From: an uncultured bacterium
GTDB taxonomy: Bacteria; Bacillota; Clostridia; Lachnospirales; Lachnospiraceae
Length of the DNA stretch: 8,131 nt
Reading direction: 5' to 3'
Assembly: GCA_945871045.1 (NCBI GenBank)
Contig: CAMBUC010000088.1
Span: 1-8,131, forward strand
In this document: positions 1 to 5,621 of the stretch, one piece after another
How the letters are laid out: every line of letters begins with the position of its first letter
How positions within the stretch are numbered: the stretch's first letter is position 1
Notes under the pieces: generated by a model
Told to the model about the DNA's origin: nothing
The model's input: only the letters and a program-made list of their open reading frames with translations
Databases searched by the model: none
Program-made: the position numbers and the translations under genes

Positions 1-141
1 GCACCAGTCTACCGTCTGATTCACCGGATGTTCCACTGTCAGCAATGGACGCTCCATTTCCATTCCCGCTTCAAAGGCAGGATCTTCCTCTCTGGATCTA
101 CCCCAAAAATTATCATTAAAGAATACCTTCCACTCTGTCAT
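1..141 (-). CDS. N-terminal fragment of an unrecognised protein
   Basis: This is the first 47 codons of a minus-strand gene that runs out of the window at its 3' end. It begins MTEWKVFFNDNFWG and has no stop in the visible part. The start is well supported: AGGAGAGG lies about 7 bases upstream of the ATG. The visible stretch is soluble, rich in acidic and aromatic residues, with no signal peptide or membrane segment. I do not recognise the family, so no function is assigned. It lies about 100 bp downstream of the ABC-F gene in the same orientation; no clear promoter or terminator was seen between them, so readthrough is possible. Confidence 0.7.
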   Translation of the reverse strand, partial: MTEWKVFFNDNFWGRSREEDPAFEAGMEMERPLLTVEHPVNQTVDWC

Positions 142-243
142 AAGCAAACCTCTCCTGATTTCTGAATATATCTACGGTTTCTGTGTTGCACACACCCTCC
201 GATGAAGCAAAAACTCCCGGCAAAACTGTATCTGTCTAAAATA
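142..243. other. Intergenic gap between ABC-F gene and next gene
   Basis: This roughly 100-base gap holds the ribosome binding site of the downstream partial gene (minus-strand AGGAGAGG near 149-156) and a second GGAGGG near 192-197 with no convincing start behind it. I see no GC-rich hairpin followed by a T-run and no well-spaced -35/-10 pair. Co-transcription of the partial gene with the ABC-F gene is therefore the simplest reading. Confidence 0.4.
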
Positions 244-2178
244 CTACTTTGCAGCCAAGATCTCCTCATATTTTTCCTGAAGATACATCCAGCGCTCCAT
301 GCGCTCTTCCATCTGACTTTCTGCCTGTTCTTTCTCTGCCATCAACTCGTTCAATTTCACAAAATCCTTCGCATTGGCAGCGATCTGTCCCTCCAGAGAT
401 TGGATTTTTTCTTCAAGATCCCCGATCTGTTCCTCAATGGTCTCCCAATCCTGTTGTTCTTTATAAGTAAACTTTACTTTTACGGCATGGGACCGGCCTT
501 GTCTTGCACGTTCCGCTGCCTTTGAAAGGGGTTCACTTTCATCTGACTCTGTGCCGCCGCCAGCAACTGTACCGAAATCTTTTCCATTCCCGGATCCGGA
601 AACACTCGCATGTATAGCCAATCCTTCCATCTCACTCACAAAGGCATAGTCGCTGTAATTTCCCTCAAACTGCCGGATATCGCCCGGTTCAAATACAAAC
701 AATCGTTTCGTCACACGATCCAAAAAATAACGGTCGTGGGACACAACGATCACAATACCATCAAAAGAATCTAAATAATCCTCGAGGATTGTTAACGTCT
801 GAATATCCAGATCATTTGTAGGCTCATCAAGGATCAATACATTCGGTGCCTCCATCAACACGCGAAGCAGGTTTAAACGCTTCTTTTCACCGCCGGAGAG
901 TTTTTCAATCCGCGCATACTGCTCTTGCGGAGGAAACAGGAATTTGTCCAACATCGCAGATGCCGAGATCAAACCGTCTTTTGTACGCACAAATTCCGCT
1001 GTATCACGGATATAATCGATCACACGCGCCTGTGGATCCATGTAAGCAATTCCGGCAGAAGGATCGTTTTCCCACTCCTGTGAATAATATCCAATCTTTA
1101 CCGTCTGTCCCACAACCACTTCACCAGTATCGGGCGGCAGGATGCCTGCGATGATCTTCATCATCGTGGTTTTTCCGCAACCGTTCTCTCCTACAAAACC
1201 GATCCGGTCACCTTTTAAGAAAATATAATTGAAATCAGTAAATAACTGTCTGTCGTATGTCTTGCTCACATGATGAAGTTCCACCGTTGTACGCCCCATT
1301 CGGCTGGAAATAGAGGATAACTCCACACTTCCGTCACGGACAGGCGCCCGCCGGTTTTTCAGTTCTTCATATCGCTCCAGCCTTGCTTTCTGCTTTGTGG
1401 TTCGGGCCCGGGCACCACGTTTTACCCATTCCAGTTCCACACGAAGGATCGACTGGCGTTTTCGCTCACTGGCATCCTCCATGTCTTCTCTGACAGCCTT
1501 CAACTCCAGAAAACCGGCGTAGTTCGCATCATAACTATATATCTTTCCCTTATCGATCTCTACGATCCGCTGCACCACGCTATCCAAAAAATAACGGTCA
1601 TGGGTAACAAGCACAACTGCTCCCCGATACTGTTTTAAATAATTTTCCAGCCACTGTGAAGTCTGACTGTCCAAATGGTTTGTCGGCTCATCCATAAGGA
1701 GGATATCTGCCTCAGACAATAAGGTATTCACGATAGCCACACGCTTCTTTAGTCCACCGGAAAGATTCTCCACCGGAACGTCAAAATCTGTAATCCCCAG
1801 TTCTGTAAGCATCTGCTTTGCCTGTGCTTCTTTCGTAAAATGATCTATATCCACAGACTGTCCATGAATGTCTGATCCATTCCCTTTCCCGGTCAAAGGC
1901 GCTTTCTGAACAGCAACTGCTGCCTCGATCACCGTAGCTTTCGGAGAAAAAACAGGCTGTTGGGGAAGCATGCGAACAACCACATGATTGGCATAAACAA
2001 CACGTCCCTCGTCTGCTTCTTCGCTTCCTTCCATCATGCGTAGCAATGTAGATTTCCCGGTTCCATTGATACCGATAATACCTACCTTTTCTCCCTCCTC
2101 CAAATAAAACGAGGCTTGATCAAACAATTTTCTATCCGAGTAATTTTTTTCGATGTTCTCTAATGTCAAAATGTTCAT
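244..2178 (-). CDS. ABC-F family ATPase, Uup/YfmR type
   Basis: A 644-residue soluble protein with two ABC ATPase domains in tandem and no membrane segments, which defines the ABC-F class acting on ribosomes. Domain 1 has Walker A GINGTGKST (36-44), signature LSGG (139-142), Walker B with DEPTNHLD (163-170) and the H-loop histidine 193. Domain 2 has GENGCGKTT (330-338), LSGG (427-430), DEPTNDLD (451-458) and H481. Both catalytic sites look intact. The linker (about 225-300) contains VKRGARARTTKQKARL, typical of Uup/YfmR relatives. A basic then coiled-coil C-terminal domain (about 565-644, starting VKFTYKEQQDWE) matches the Uup C-terminal domain. Family knowledge: Uup and YfmR ease ribosome stalling, so a housekeeping role is likelier than drug resistance, but the subfamily needs a tree. 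The ATG at 2178 is preferred; a TTG at 2190 lies directly against the only AGG-like site. See the overlapping leader ORF. Confidence 0.93.
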   Translation of the reverse strand: MNILTLENIEKNYSDRKLFDQASFYLEEGEKVGIIGINGTGKSTLLRMMEGSEEADEGRVVYANHVVVRMLPQQPVFSPKATVIEAAVAVQKAPLTGKGNGSDIHGQSVDIDHFTKEAQAKQMLTELGITDFDVPVENLSGGLKKRVAIVNTLLSEADILLMDEPTNHLDSQTSQWLENYLKQYRGAVVLVTHDRYFLDSVVQRIVEIDKGKIYSYDANYAGFLELKAVREDMEDASERKRQSILRVELEWVKRGARARTTKQKARLERYEELKNRRAPVRDGSVELSSISSRMGRTTVELHHVSKTYDRQLFTDFNYIFLKGDRIGFVGENGCGKTTMMKIIAGILPPDTGEVVVGQTVKIGYYSQEWENDPSAGIAYMDPQARVIDYIRDTAEFVRTKDGLISASAMLDKFLFPPQEQYARIEKLSGGEKKRLNLLRVLMEAPNVLILDEPTNDLDIQTLTILEDYLDSFDGIVIVVSHDRYFLDRVTKRLFVFEPGDIRQFEGNYSDYAFVSEMEGLAIHASVSGSGNGKDFGTVAGGGTESDESEPLSKAAERARQGRSHAVKVKFTYKEQQDWETIEEQIGDLEEKIQSLEGQIAANAKDFVKLNELMAEKEQAESQMEERMERWMYLQEKYEEILAAK

Positions 2179-2210
2179 AAGCGATTCCAACCTACTTTAT
2201 TGTTTTCCAT
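2175..2210 (-). CDS. Putative 11-codon leader ORF before ABC-F gene
   Basis: A short ORF encoding MENNKVGWNRL. It begins with ATG preceded by GGAGATAAA (GGAG five bases from the start), a better ribosome binding site than the ABC-F ATG has itself. Its TGA stop overlaps the ABC-F start as ATGA, the arrangement of translational coupling. Upstream short ORFs regulate several ABC-F resistance genes by attenuation, but those cases usually lie further upstream with a terminator between. Here the layout suggests coupling or translational control. An ORF this short could arise by chance; the pairing of a good binding site with an exact ATGA overlap is what supports it. Confidence 0.45.
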   Translation of the reverse strand: MENNKVGWNRL

Positions 2211-2212
2211 TT

Positions 2213-2260
2213 TATCTCCATGAGATCAGATCTGACCTTTGATCAAAAAATCATGAGATA
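2213..2260 (-). promoter_or_regulatory. Possible structured 5' leader controlling ABC-F
   Basis: The untranslated leader holds several short complementary segments. On the minus strand ATCTC-ATG-GAGAT (2214-2226) can form a hairpin that buries the GGAG ribosome binding site of the leader ORF. An alternative pairing, GATCA (2240-2244) with TGATC (2224-2228), shares bases with the first hairpin, so the two exclude each other. An 8-base direct repeat (ATCTCATG, at 2219-2226 and 2252-2259) and the palindrome TCAGATCTGA sit in the same stretch. The stems are only 5 bp, so this is suggestive only. Confidence 0.3.
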
Positions 2261-2263
2261 CAT

Positions 2264-2292
2264 TTCATAAATTCCAATTGATTTTATTGCAA
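2264..2292 (-). promoter_or_regulatory. Candidate promoter of ABC-F gene
   Basis: TTGCAA (2287-2292) and TATGAA (2264-2269) are separated by 17 bases, about 55 bases before the leader ORF. The -10 box is a weak match. The -35 box touches the T-run of the tRNA terminator, so the two units are packed tightly. Confidence 0.35.
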
Positions 2293-2322
2293 AAAAAATA
2301 TTCCAGTCTGTTCAGACTGGAA
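2291..2322 (-). terminator. Intrinsic terminator of tRNA-Lys unit
   Basis: A perfect inverted repeat, TTCCAGTCTG then CAGACTGGAA with two bases between (2301-2322), is followed on the minus strand by TA and eight T residues (2291-2298). It lies about 26 bases past the tRNA 3' end and closes that transcript before the ABC-F leader begins. In practice the loop opens to 4 nt, leaving a stem of about 9 bp. Confidence 0.85.
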
Positions 2323-2348
2323 CTATATTTTAAAACATAAACGACAAA

Positions 2349-2421
2349 TGCGCCTCCAGGGGTTCGAACCCTGGACACCCTGATTAAGAGTCAGGTGCTC
2401 TACCAACTGAGCTAGAGGCGC
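2349..2421 (-). tRNA. tRNA-Lys (anticodon CTT)
   Basis: A 73-base tRNA folds completely: acceptor GCGCCTC/GAGGCGC, D-stem GCTC/GAGC around AGTTGGTA, anticodon stem CCTGA/TCAGG with loop CTCTTAA, five-base variable loop GTGTC, and T-stem CAGGG/CCCTG around TTCGAAC. The anticodon CTT reads AAG, giving lysine. The discriminator base is A at 2349. The 3' flank continues TTTG, so CCA is not encoded and must be added by nucleotidyltransferase. It is a single-gene unit with its own promoter and terminator. Confidence 0.97.
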
Positions 2422-2426
2422 TCGTT

Positions 2427-2448
2427 CTTGCGTTTCCCTCAACGCAAG
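2427..2448 (-). other. Hairpin in tRNA 5' leader / start region
   Basis: The inverted repeat CTTGCGTT-GAGGGA-AACGCAAG gives an 8-bp stem with a 6-base loop, placed six bases before the mature tRNA 5' end. The predicted transcription start (near 2446) falls inside its outer edge, so most of the stem would be in the pre-tRNA leader removed by RNase P. No T-run follows, so it is not a terminator. Its role is unknown. Confidence 0.5.
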
Positions 2449-2452
2449 ACCT

Positions 2453-2510
2453 AGTATACATCGTCTTTCAAAAAAATGCAAGCATTTTTTTTAATTTTTT
2501 TAATTTTTTT
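2453..2510 (-). promoter_or_regulatory. tRNA-Lys promoter with A-tract UP element
   Basis: TTGCAT (2476-2481) and TATACT (2453-2458) are separated by exactly 17 bases. Just upstream of the -35 box the minus strand has three A-tracts, A7, A7 and A8, separated by TT (2485-2510), about 9 bp centre to centre. They cover roughly -39 to -64 relative to the predicted start, where UP elements bind the RNA polymerase alpha C-terminal domain. A strong promoter is expected for a stable RNA. Confidence 0.75.
2470..2492 (-). terminator. Weak candidate terminator of upstream membrane-protein gene
   Basis: On the minus strand A8-TGC-TT-GCA-T7 forms an A/U-rich stem followed by a U-run, about 65 bases past the stop of the 2556-3977 gene. 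The G/C core is only two pairs and the loop very tight, so termination would be weak. The same bases carry the tRNA -35 box, so the symmetry may instead be a by-product of the promoter. Confidence 0.25.
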
Positions 2511-2555
2511 GTTTATCAGACAATTCTATACAATAAAACCCTTAAAATATCGGTT

Positions 2556-3977
2556 TTAGCCAAGATTTGCAAATAACGCAGCTATCTCATCCGGGCTCAT
2601 CATTTTATTCGGATCAGACAGATCCGGCATCGGAGGTGCTTCTTCCACTACAGGCTCCGGTTCTTCCAATTCAACGTCAGGTAATGAAGAAGCATTTTCT
2701 GTATCTTCAGCCACACTTGCCAACAATGCAGAAATCTCGTCAGGACTCATCATTCGGTTCGGATCAGACAGGTCAATCTCATCAATAGAAGGCAATGACT
2801 CTTCCACAGGAACAGATTCCGGTTCTTGGGCAGGCTCCTCTATAGATTCTTCCACCGCATCCTCTTCTGCTACTACAGATGCTTCCGCATTCATATTTGC
2901 CAATAATGCTGCGATATCATCCGGGCTCATCATCTTATTCGGATCAGAAAGATCCGGCATCGGAGGCAGATCTTCCACTATAGACTCCGGTTCTTCCATA
3001 GTTTCCGGTTCTAAGATCATCTCAGGCTCTGCGGATAACTGAGGCTCCTCGAAGATTTCAGGTTCTGGTTCTTCCATTTGAAGTTCCGGTAATACTTCCG
3101 GCTCTATTTGATCTTCAACAGCATCCATGGGTACAAAATCAGGTAATGCACCAAGATCACCCAACTCACCGATTTCCTCGAACTGTTCCTCCTGTCCAAG
3201 TTCGCCTAACTCTGGAGTAACTTCCGGCATTACAAAAGGATCCGTATCCATAGAAACAGGTGCAGCCGCCGGCTGCTGCATCTGTGGCATCTGCATCATC
3301 TGAGGCGACGCCATCACAACTTGAGGTGACATGGTAGACAACTTATTCACTGCCTGAAGGATCTCATTTTTAAGACTTAACTCCAATTCACGCATCTGGC
3401 TGGAGATTTCGTTCTGCTTTTGTAATAAAGCAGCATTTTCATCTTTTGAATGATCTTCTTTCGTTTCCAAAAGAGAAGAACTCATTTTGTCAATCTTACC
3501 TTCTAATTCAAAAACAAGATCCAATAACTTGTCATTGGAATTCATAAGAGCATCTGTATGTTCTTTATTTCGATTGATCGTAACCTTTGCAGTTGCCTTC
3601 TGTGATGCAATGATTTCCTGAACCGGCTCGGTTAACCGATCCTGAAGTAAATCAATCTGTTCTCCCATCTCATCAAAATATTTACGGATCAAAAGATAAG
3701 AAGCCTTTTCTGACTTTAGAATACTCTCGTATTGTTCTGCCTGCTCCTGCTCTTTTTTACGGATATGTTTGATGCATGCGGACAGATCTATATACGTGCA
3801 ACCTGCGATCACTACACCCAAAATGGCTATGGTCGGAAGCATCTGTGGCATTGAAATCATCAAAAACAATTCCACTAATAATAATAGTACAACTCCCAAA
3901 GATGAAAACAAGATCGTATTTAATGATTGATCCTTTTCCTTCTTTTCCGTTTTTTTCTTTTGCAATTCCTTATCCAT
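2556..3977 (-). CDS. Membrane-anchored coiled-coil protein with triple FliM-N-like motif
   Basis: A 473-residue protein I cannot assign to a named family. A lysine-rich N-terminus (1-18) precedes two transmembrane helices (about 20-42 and 46-66) joined by a very short turn, so both ends are probably cytoplasmic. A charged helical, likely coiled-coil region follows (about 70-215), then a Met/Gln/Pro/Ala patch (216-242) and a long, very acidic, proline-rich, probably disordered tail (about 245-473). The tail holds three copies of a motif, core SDPN(K/R)MMSPD(E/D)I(A/S)ALLA, at about 338-362, 395-421 and 448-472; the last copy ends one residue before the C-terminus. The motif resembles the N-terminal LSQxEIDALL peptide of flagellar FliM/FliY, known to bind CheY-phosphate; the resemblance is mine and unproven. 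GGAGGG five bases before the ATG supports the start. It has its own promoter. The likely role is scaffold or docking protein at the membrane. Confidence 0.88.
   Translation of the reverse strand: MDKELQKKKTEKKEKDQSLNTILFSSLGVVLLLLVELFLMISMPQMLPTIAILGVVIAGCTYIDLSACIKHIRKKEQEQAEQYESILKSEKASYLLIRKYFDEMGEQIDLLQDRLTEPVQEIIASQKATAKVTINRNKEHTDALMNSNDKLLDLVFELEGKIDKMSSSLLETKEDHSKDENAALLQKQNEISSQMRELELSLKNEILQAVNKLSTMSPQVVMASPQMMQMPQMQQPAAAPVSMDTDPFVMPEVTPELGELGQEEQFEEIGELGDLGALPDFVPMDAVEDQIEPEVLPELQMEEPEPEIFEEPQLSAEPEMILEPETMEEPESIVEDLPPMPDLSDPNKMMSPDDIAALLANMNAEASVVAEEDAVEESIEEPAQEPESVPVEESLPSIDEIDLSDPNRMMSPDEISALLASVAEDTENASSLPDVELEEPEPVVEEAPPMPDLSDPNKMMSPDEIAALFANLG
2562..2636 (-). repeat. Motif repeat copy 3 (C-terminal)
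   Basis: This encodes residues 448-472, PPMPDLSDPNKMM then SPDEIAALFANL. At DNA level it is nearly identical to copy 1, including silent positions, and the likeness extends into the preceding Glu/Pro-rich codons. That suggests a recent duplication or gene conversion. Confidence 0.85.
2715..2795 (-). repeat. Motif repeat copy 2 (diverged)
   Basis: This encodes residues 395-421, with LPSIDEIDLSDPNRMM then SPDEISALLAS. The core is kept but the PPMPD lead-in has become an acidic IDEID sequence and silent sites differ from copies 1 and 3. It is the oldest or most freely drifting copy, so the conserved DPN-MMSPDEI-ALLA core is probably the part under selection. Confidence 0.8.
2892..2966 (-). repeat. 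Motif repeat copy 1
   Basis: This encodes residues 338-362, PPMPDLSDPNKMM then SPDDIAALLANM. It starts 60 codons before copy 2 and 110 before copy 3. Only a few bases differ from copy 3 across the core. Confidence 0.85.
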
Positions 3978-4033
3978 AAATACCCTCCATGTGCCTGTTT
4001 CTCCTATGCCAAAATATGGCTTCGGATATTAAC

Positions 4034-4062
4034 AATATAGCACATCTTCCTATCTACTACAA
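4034..4062 (-). promoter_or_regulatory. Promoter of the triple-motif membrane protein gene
   Basis: TTGTAG (4057-4062) and TATATT (4034-4039) are 17 bases apart, with TGC directly before the -10 box giving an extended -10. It lies about 57 bases before the ATG at 3977. The leader contains a small hairpin GCCA-TATTT-TGGC. The promoter follows directly on the terminator of the upstream gene. Confidence 0.65.
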
Positions 4063-4107
4063 CCAAAAACATGAAAGCGGAGTCCACGTTTTTACGCAAA
4101 CTCCGCT
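4063..4107 (-). terminator. Intrinsic terminator of rubredoxin-GltS gene
   Basis: The arms AGCGGAGT and ACTCCGCT (4100-4107 and 4076-4083) form an 8-bp GC-rich stem, and an inner CGT-AAAA-ACG can extend it across a small internal loop. The minus strand continues TTTCATGTTTTTGG, an interrupted T-run. It begins 13 bases after the stop codon. Confidence 0.75.
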
Positions 4108-4120
4108 GATATTTATTATA

Positions 4121-5530
4121 CTATGCATGTCGGATATTTGTATATTCGGAAATTTCCCGGTTGATCGTCACCAGATCATCCACACTCAGATCATGCACGG
4201 AGGAATGTCCGGTGATCCGCGCAAAGCTTTTGAGCTCTGCCAATGTCACATTCAGATAATTTGCCACTCTCTGTGCAGACTGATCTACCTTTAGACGCTC
4301 GCGCAGCTTCGGATCCTGCGTAGCAATTCCAACCGGACAGTTTCCGGAACCGCAGATCCGGTACTGCTGACAAGCCGCTGCGATCAATGCCGCACTCGCC
4401 ACAGCCACTGCATCCGCACCCATCGCAAGCGCTTTTGCCACATCGGCGGATACGCGCAAACCACCGGTGATGACCAGAGAAATATCGGAATGGATCGAAT
4501 CTAAGTACTTTCTGGCCCGATACAAGGCATACACTGTCGGAACAGTTGTCGCCTCCCGCAAAAACAGCGGACTGGAACCGGTCGCACCGCCTCTGCCGTC
4601 GATCGTGATAAAATCAGGTTCCGCATAAACACAGAATTCCAGATCACGCTCGATCCGCCCCGCTGCGATCTTAATACCGATGGGTCTTCCATCGGAACGA
4701 TTCCGAAGCATGGTTACCATATCTTTTAAATCCTCTTTGGAATTTAACTCCGGAAATTTGCTGGGACTCTGTACATCCTCACCAGGCTTTTTCCCACGCA
4801 AGGCCGCAATCTCCGGCGTTACTTTTTCTCCGGGCAGATGTCCGCCCATGCCGGGCTTCGTTCCCTGACCGATCTTGATCTCGATCGCATCCGCTGCCCG
4901 CAGATTTTCATCCGTCACACTGTACTTATTCGGAATATACTCAAAAATATATTTGTAGGAAGCTTCCCGTTCCTCCGGTAAAATGCCACCCTCTCCGCTG
5001 CACATCGCTGTCTTTGCCATAGCGGAACCCTTTGCAAGCGCTACCTTGATCTCTTTTGAAAGCGCACCAAAAGACATATGTGATATGTAAACCGGATTTT
5101 CCAGGATCATCGGATGTTTTGCATGCTTCCCGATGATCGTCATGGTCGTAACAGGTGCATCGTCATCCAGCGGAGGCGGATTCAGCTGGGCGCCGAGAAG
5201 TAAAATATCATCCCAGTTCGGCATCGGCATCTTTGTCCCCATGGACCCTCCGATCGTCTTTCCGCGCACTGCCATCTGATGGATTTCCTCCATATAACGG
5301 CAGGATTCATCCACCCGGTAATAGGTCTTATCATAACTCAGATCTGATGCCATAGTCGCTGCTTTCCCATCCGGAGCATTTGCCTTTTCACCGGCTTCTC
5401 CTTCCGGAATTACAGTTTTTTCTGCCTCCTCCCGAAACTTTGATCCCGGCTGATGGCAGACCGGACACTCCTCCAGAGCAGCATCTCCTTCATACACATA
5501 ACCACAAACCGTACATACAAATTTACTCAT
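4121..5530 (-). CDS. Rubredoxin-glutamate synthase FMN domain fusion protein
   Basis: A 469-residue cytoplasmic redox protein. The N-terminus is a short rubredoxin-like iron site, with cysteines C6, C9, C22 and C25 in the patterns CTVCGY and CPVC. A flexible Glu/Gly/Ala linker (about 35-62) leads to a glutamate synthase FMN-binding (GltS central/alpha-hydroxy-acid-type) domain, about 70-465. Within it are SFGALS (153-158), IGQGTKPGMGGHLPG (220-234), DGRGGATGSSP (311-321) and TGGLR (355-359). The 3Fe-4S ligand pattern C-x5-C-x4-C is intact at C387, C393 and C398, followed by PVGIATQDP as in true GltS. The glutaminase domain and the C-terminal beta-helix domain of large GltB are absent, so it cannot release ammonia from glutamine alone; its substrate is uncertain. 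The rubredoxin presumably passes electrons to the Fe-S/FMN centre. GAGGG six bases before the ATG supports the start. It is monocistronic with its own promoter and terminator. Confidence 0.92.
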   Translation of the reverse strand: MSKFVCTVCGYVYEGDAALEECPVCHQPGSKFREEAEKTVIPEGEAGEKANAPDGKAATMASDLSYDKTYYRVDESCRYMEEIHQMAVRGKTIGGSMGTKMPMPNWDDILLLGAQLNPPPLDDDAPVTTMTIIGKHAKHPMILENPVYISHMSFGALSKEIKVALAKGSAMAKTAMCSGEGGILPEEREASYKYIFEYIPNKYSVTDENLRAADAIEIKIGQGTKPGMGGHLPGEKVTPEIAALRGKKPGEDVQSPSKFPELNSKEDLKDMVTMLRNRSDGRPIGIKIAAGRIERDLEFCVYAEPDFITIDGRGGATGSSPLFLREATTVPTVYALYRARKYLDSIHSDISLVITGGLRVSADVAKALAMGADAVAVASAALIAAACQQYRICGSGNCPVGIATQDPKLRERLKVDQSAQRVANYLNVTLAELKSFARITGHSSVHDLSVDDLVTINREISEYTNIRHA

Positions 5531-5565
5531 AAAATACCCTCTCTTTCCGGTGCCCCCACACCAAT

Positions 5566-5609
5566 ATAAAATAGGAATTATTACTGTTTTTATTATAAAC
5601 CTATTTTAT
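5566..5609. promoter_or_regulatory. Inverted repeat around -10 box, operator candidate
   Basis: A perfect 10-bp inverted repeat, ATAAAATAGG (5566-5575) and CCTATTTTAT (5600-5609), has 24 bases between the arms. The -10 box of the rubredoxin-GltS promoter (5592-5597) lies between the arms; one arm fills the -35/-10 spacer and the other lies near +10 to +20. It could bind a dimeric regulator, or form an AT-rich hairpin in the mRNA of the upstream ATPase gene. No T-run follows on the minus strand, so it is a poor terminator. Confidence 0.5.
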
Positions 5610-5620
5610 CCATTAATCAA
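5592..5620 (-). promoter_or_regulatory. Promoter of rubredoxin-GltS gene
   Basis: TTGATT (5615-5620) and a perfect TATAAT (5592-5597) are separated by 17 bases. The -35 box abuts the stop codon of the ATPase gene (5622-5624), leaving the upstream gene no separate terminator. The start codon is about 62 bases downstream. Confidence 0.7.
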
Positions 5621-5621
5621 G

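Noticed and set aside
139..192. Possible 17-codon GTG leader ORF (MQHRNRRYIQKSGEVCL) ending ATGA at the start of the 1-141 gene
   Set aside because: The nearby GGAGGG is only three bases from the GTG, too close for initiation, and the ORF could easily be chance. It mirrors the ABC-F leader but is much weaker.
202..525. Plus-strand open frames across the ABC-F, membrane-protein and GltS genes
   Set aside because: All lie antisense to well-supported genes, lack ribosome binding sites and family likeness, and are shadows of the real coding frames.
720..1605. Near-identical 21-base words at about 720-741 and 1583-1604 inside the ABC-F gene
   Set aside because: They encode the conserved HDRYFLD H-loop of the two ABC domains, so the repeat is explained by domain paralogy.
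2176..2190. Longer ABC-F start at TTG 2190
   Set aside because: The TTG directly abuts the only AGG-like site, leaving no spacing. The ATG at 2178 begins the conserved MNILTLENI sequence and overlaps the leader stop.
5566..5609. Inverted repeat as terminator of the ATPase gene
   Set aside because: The stem is almost all A/T and no T-run follows on the minus strand; its position around the -10 box fits an operator better.
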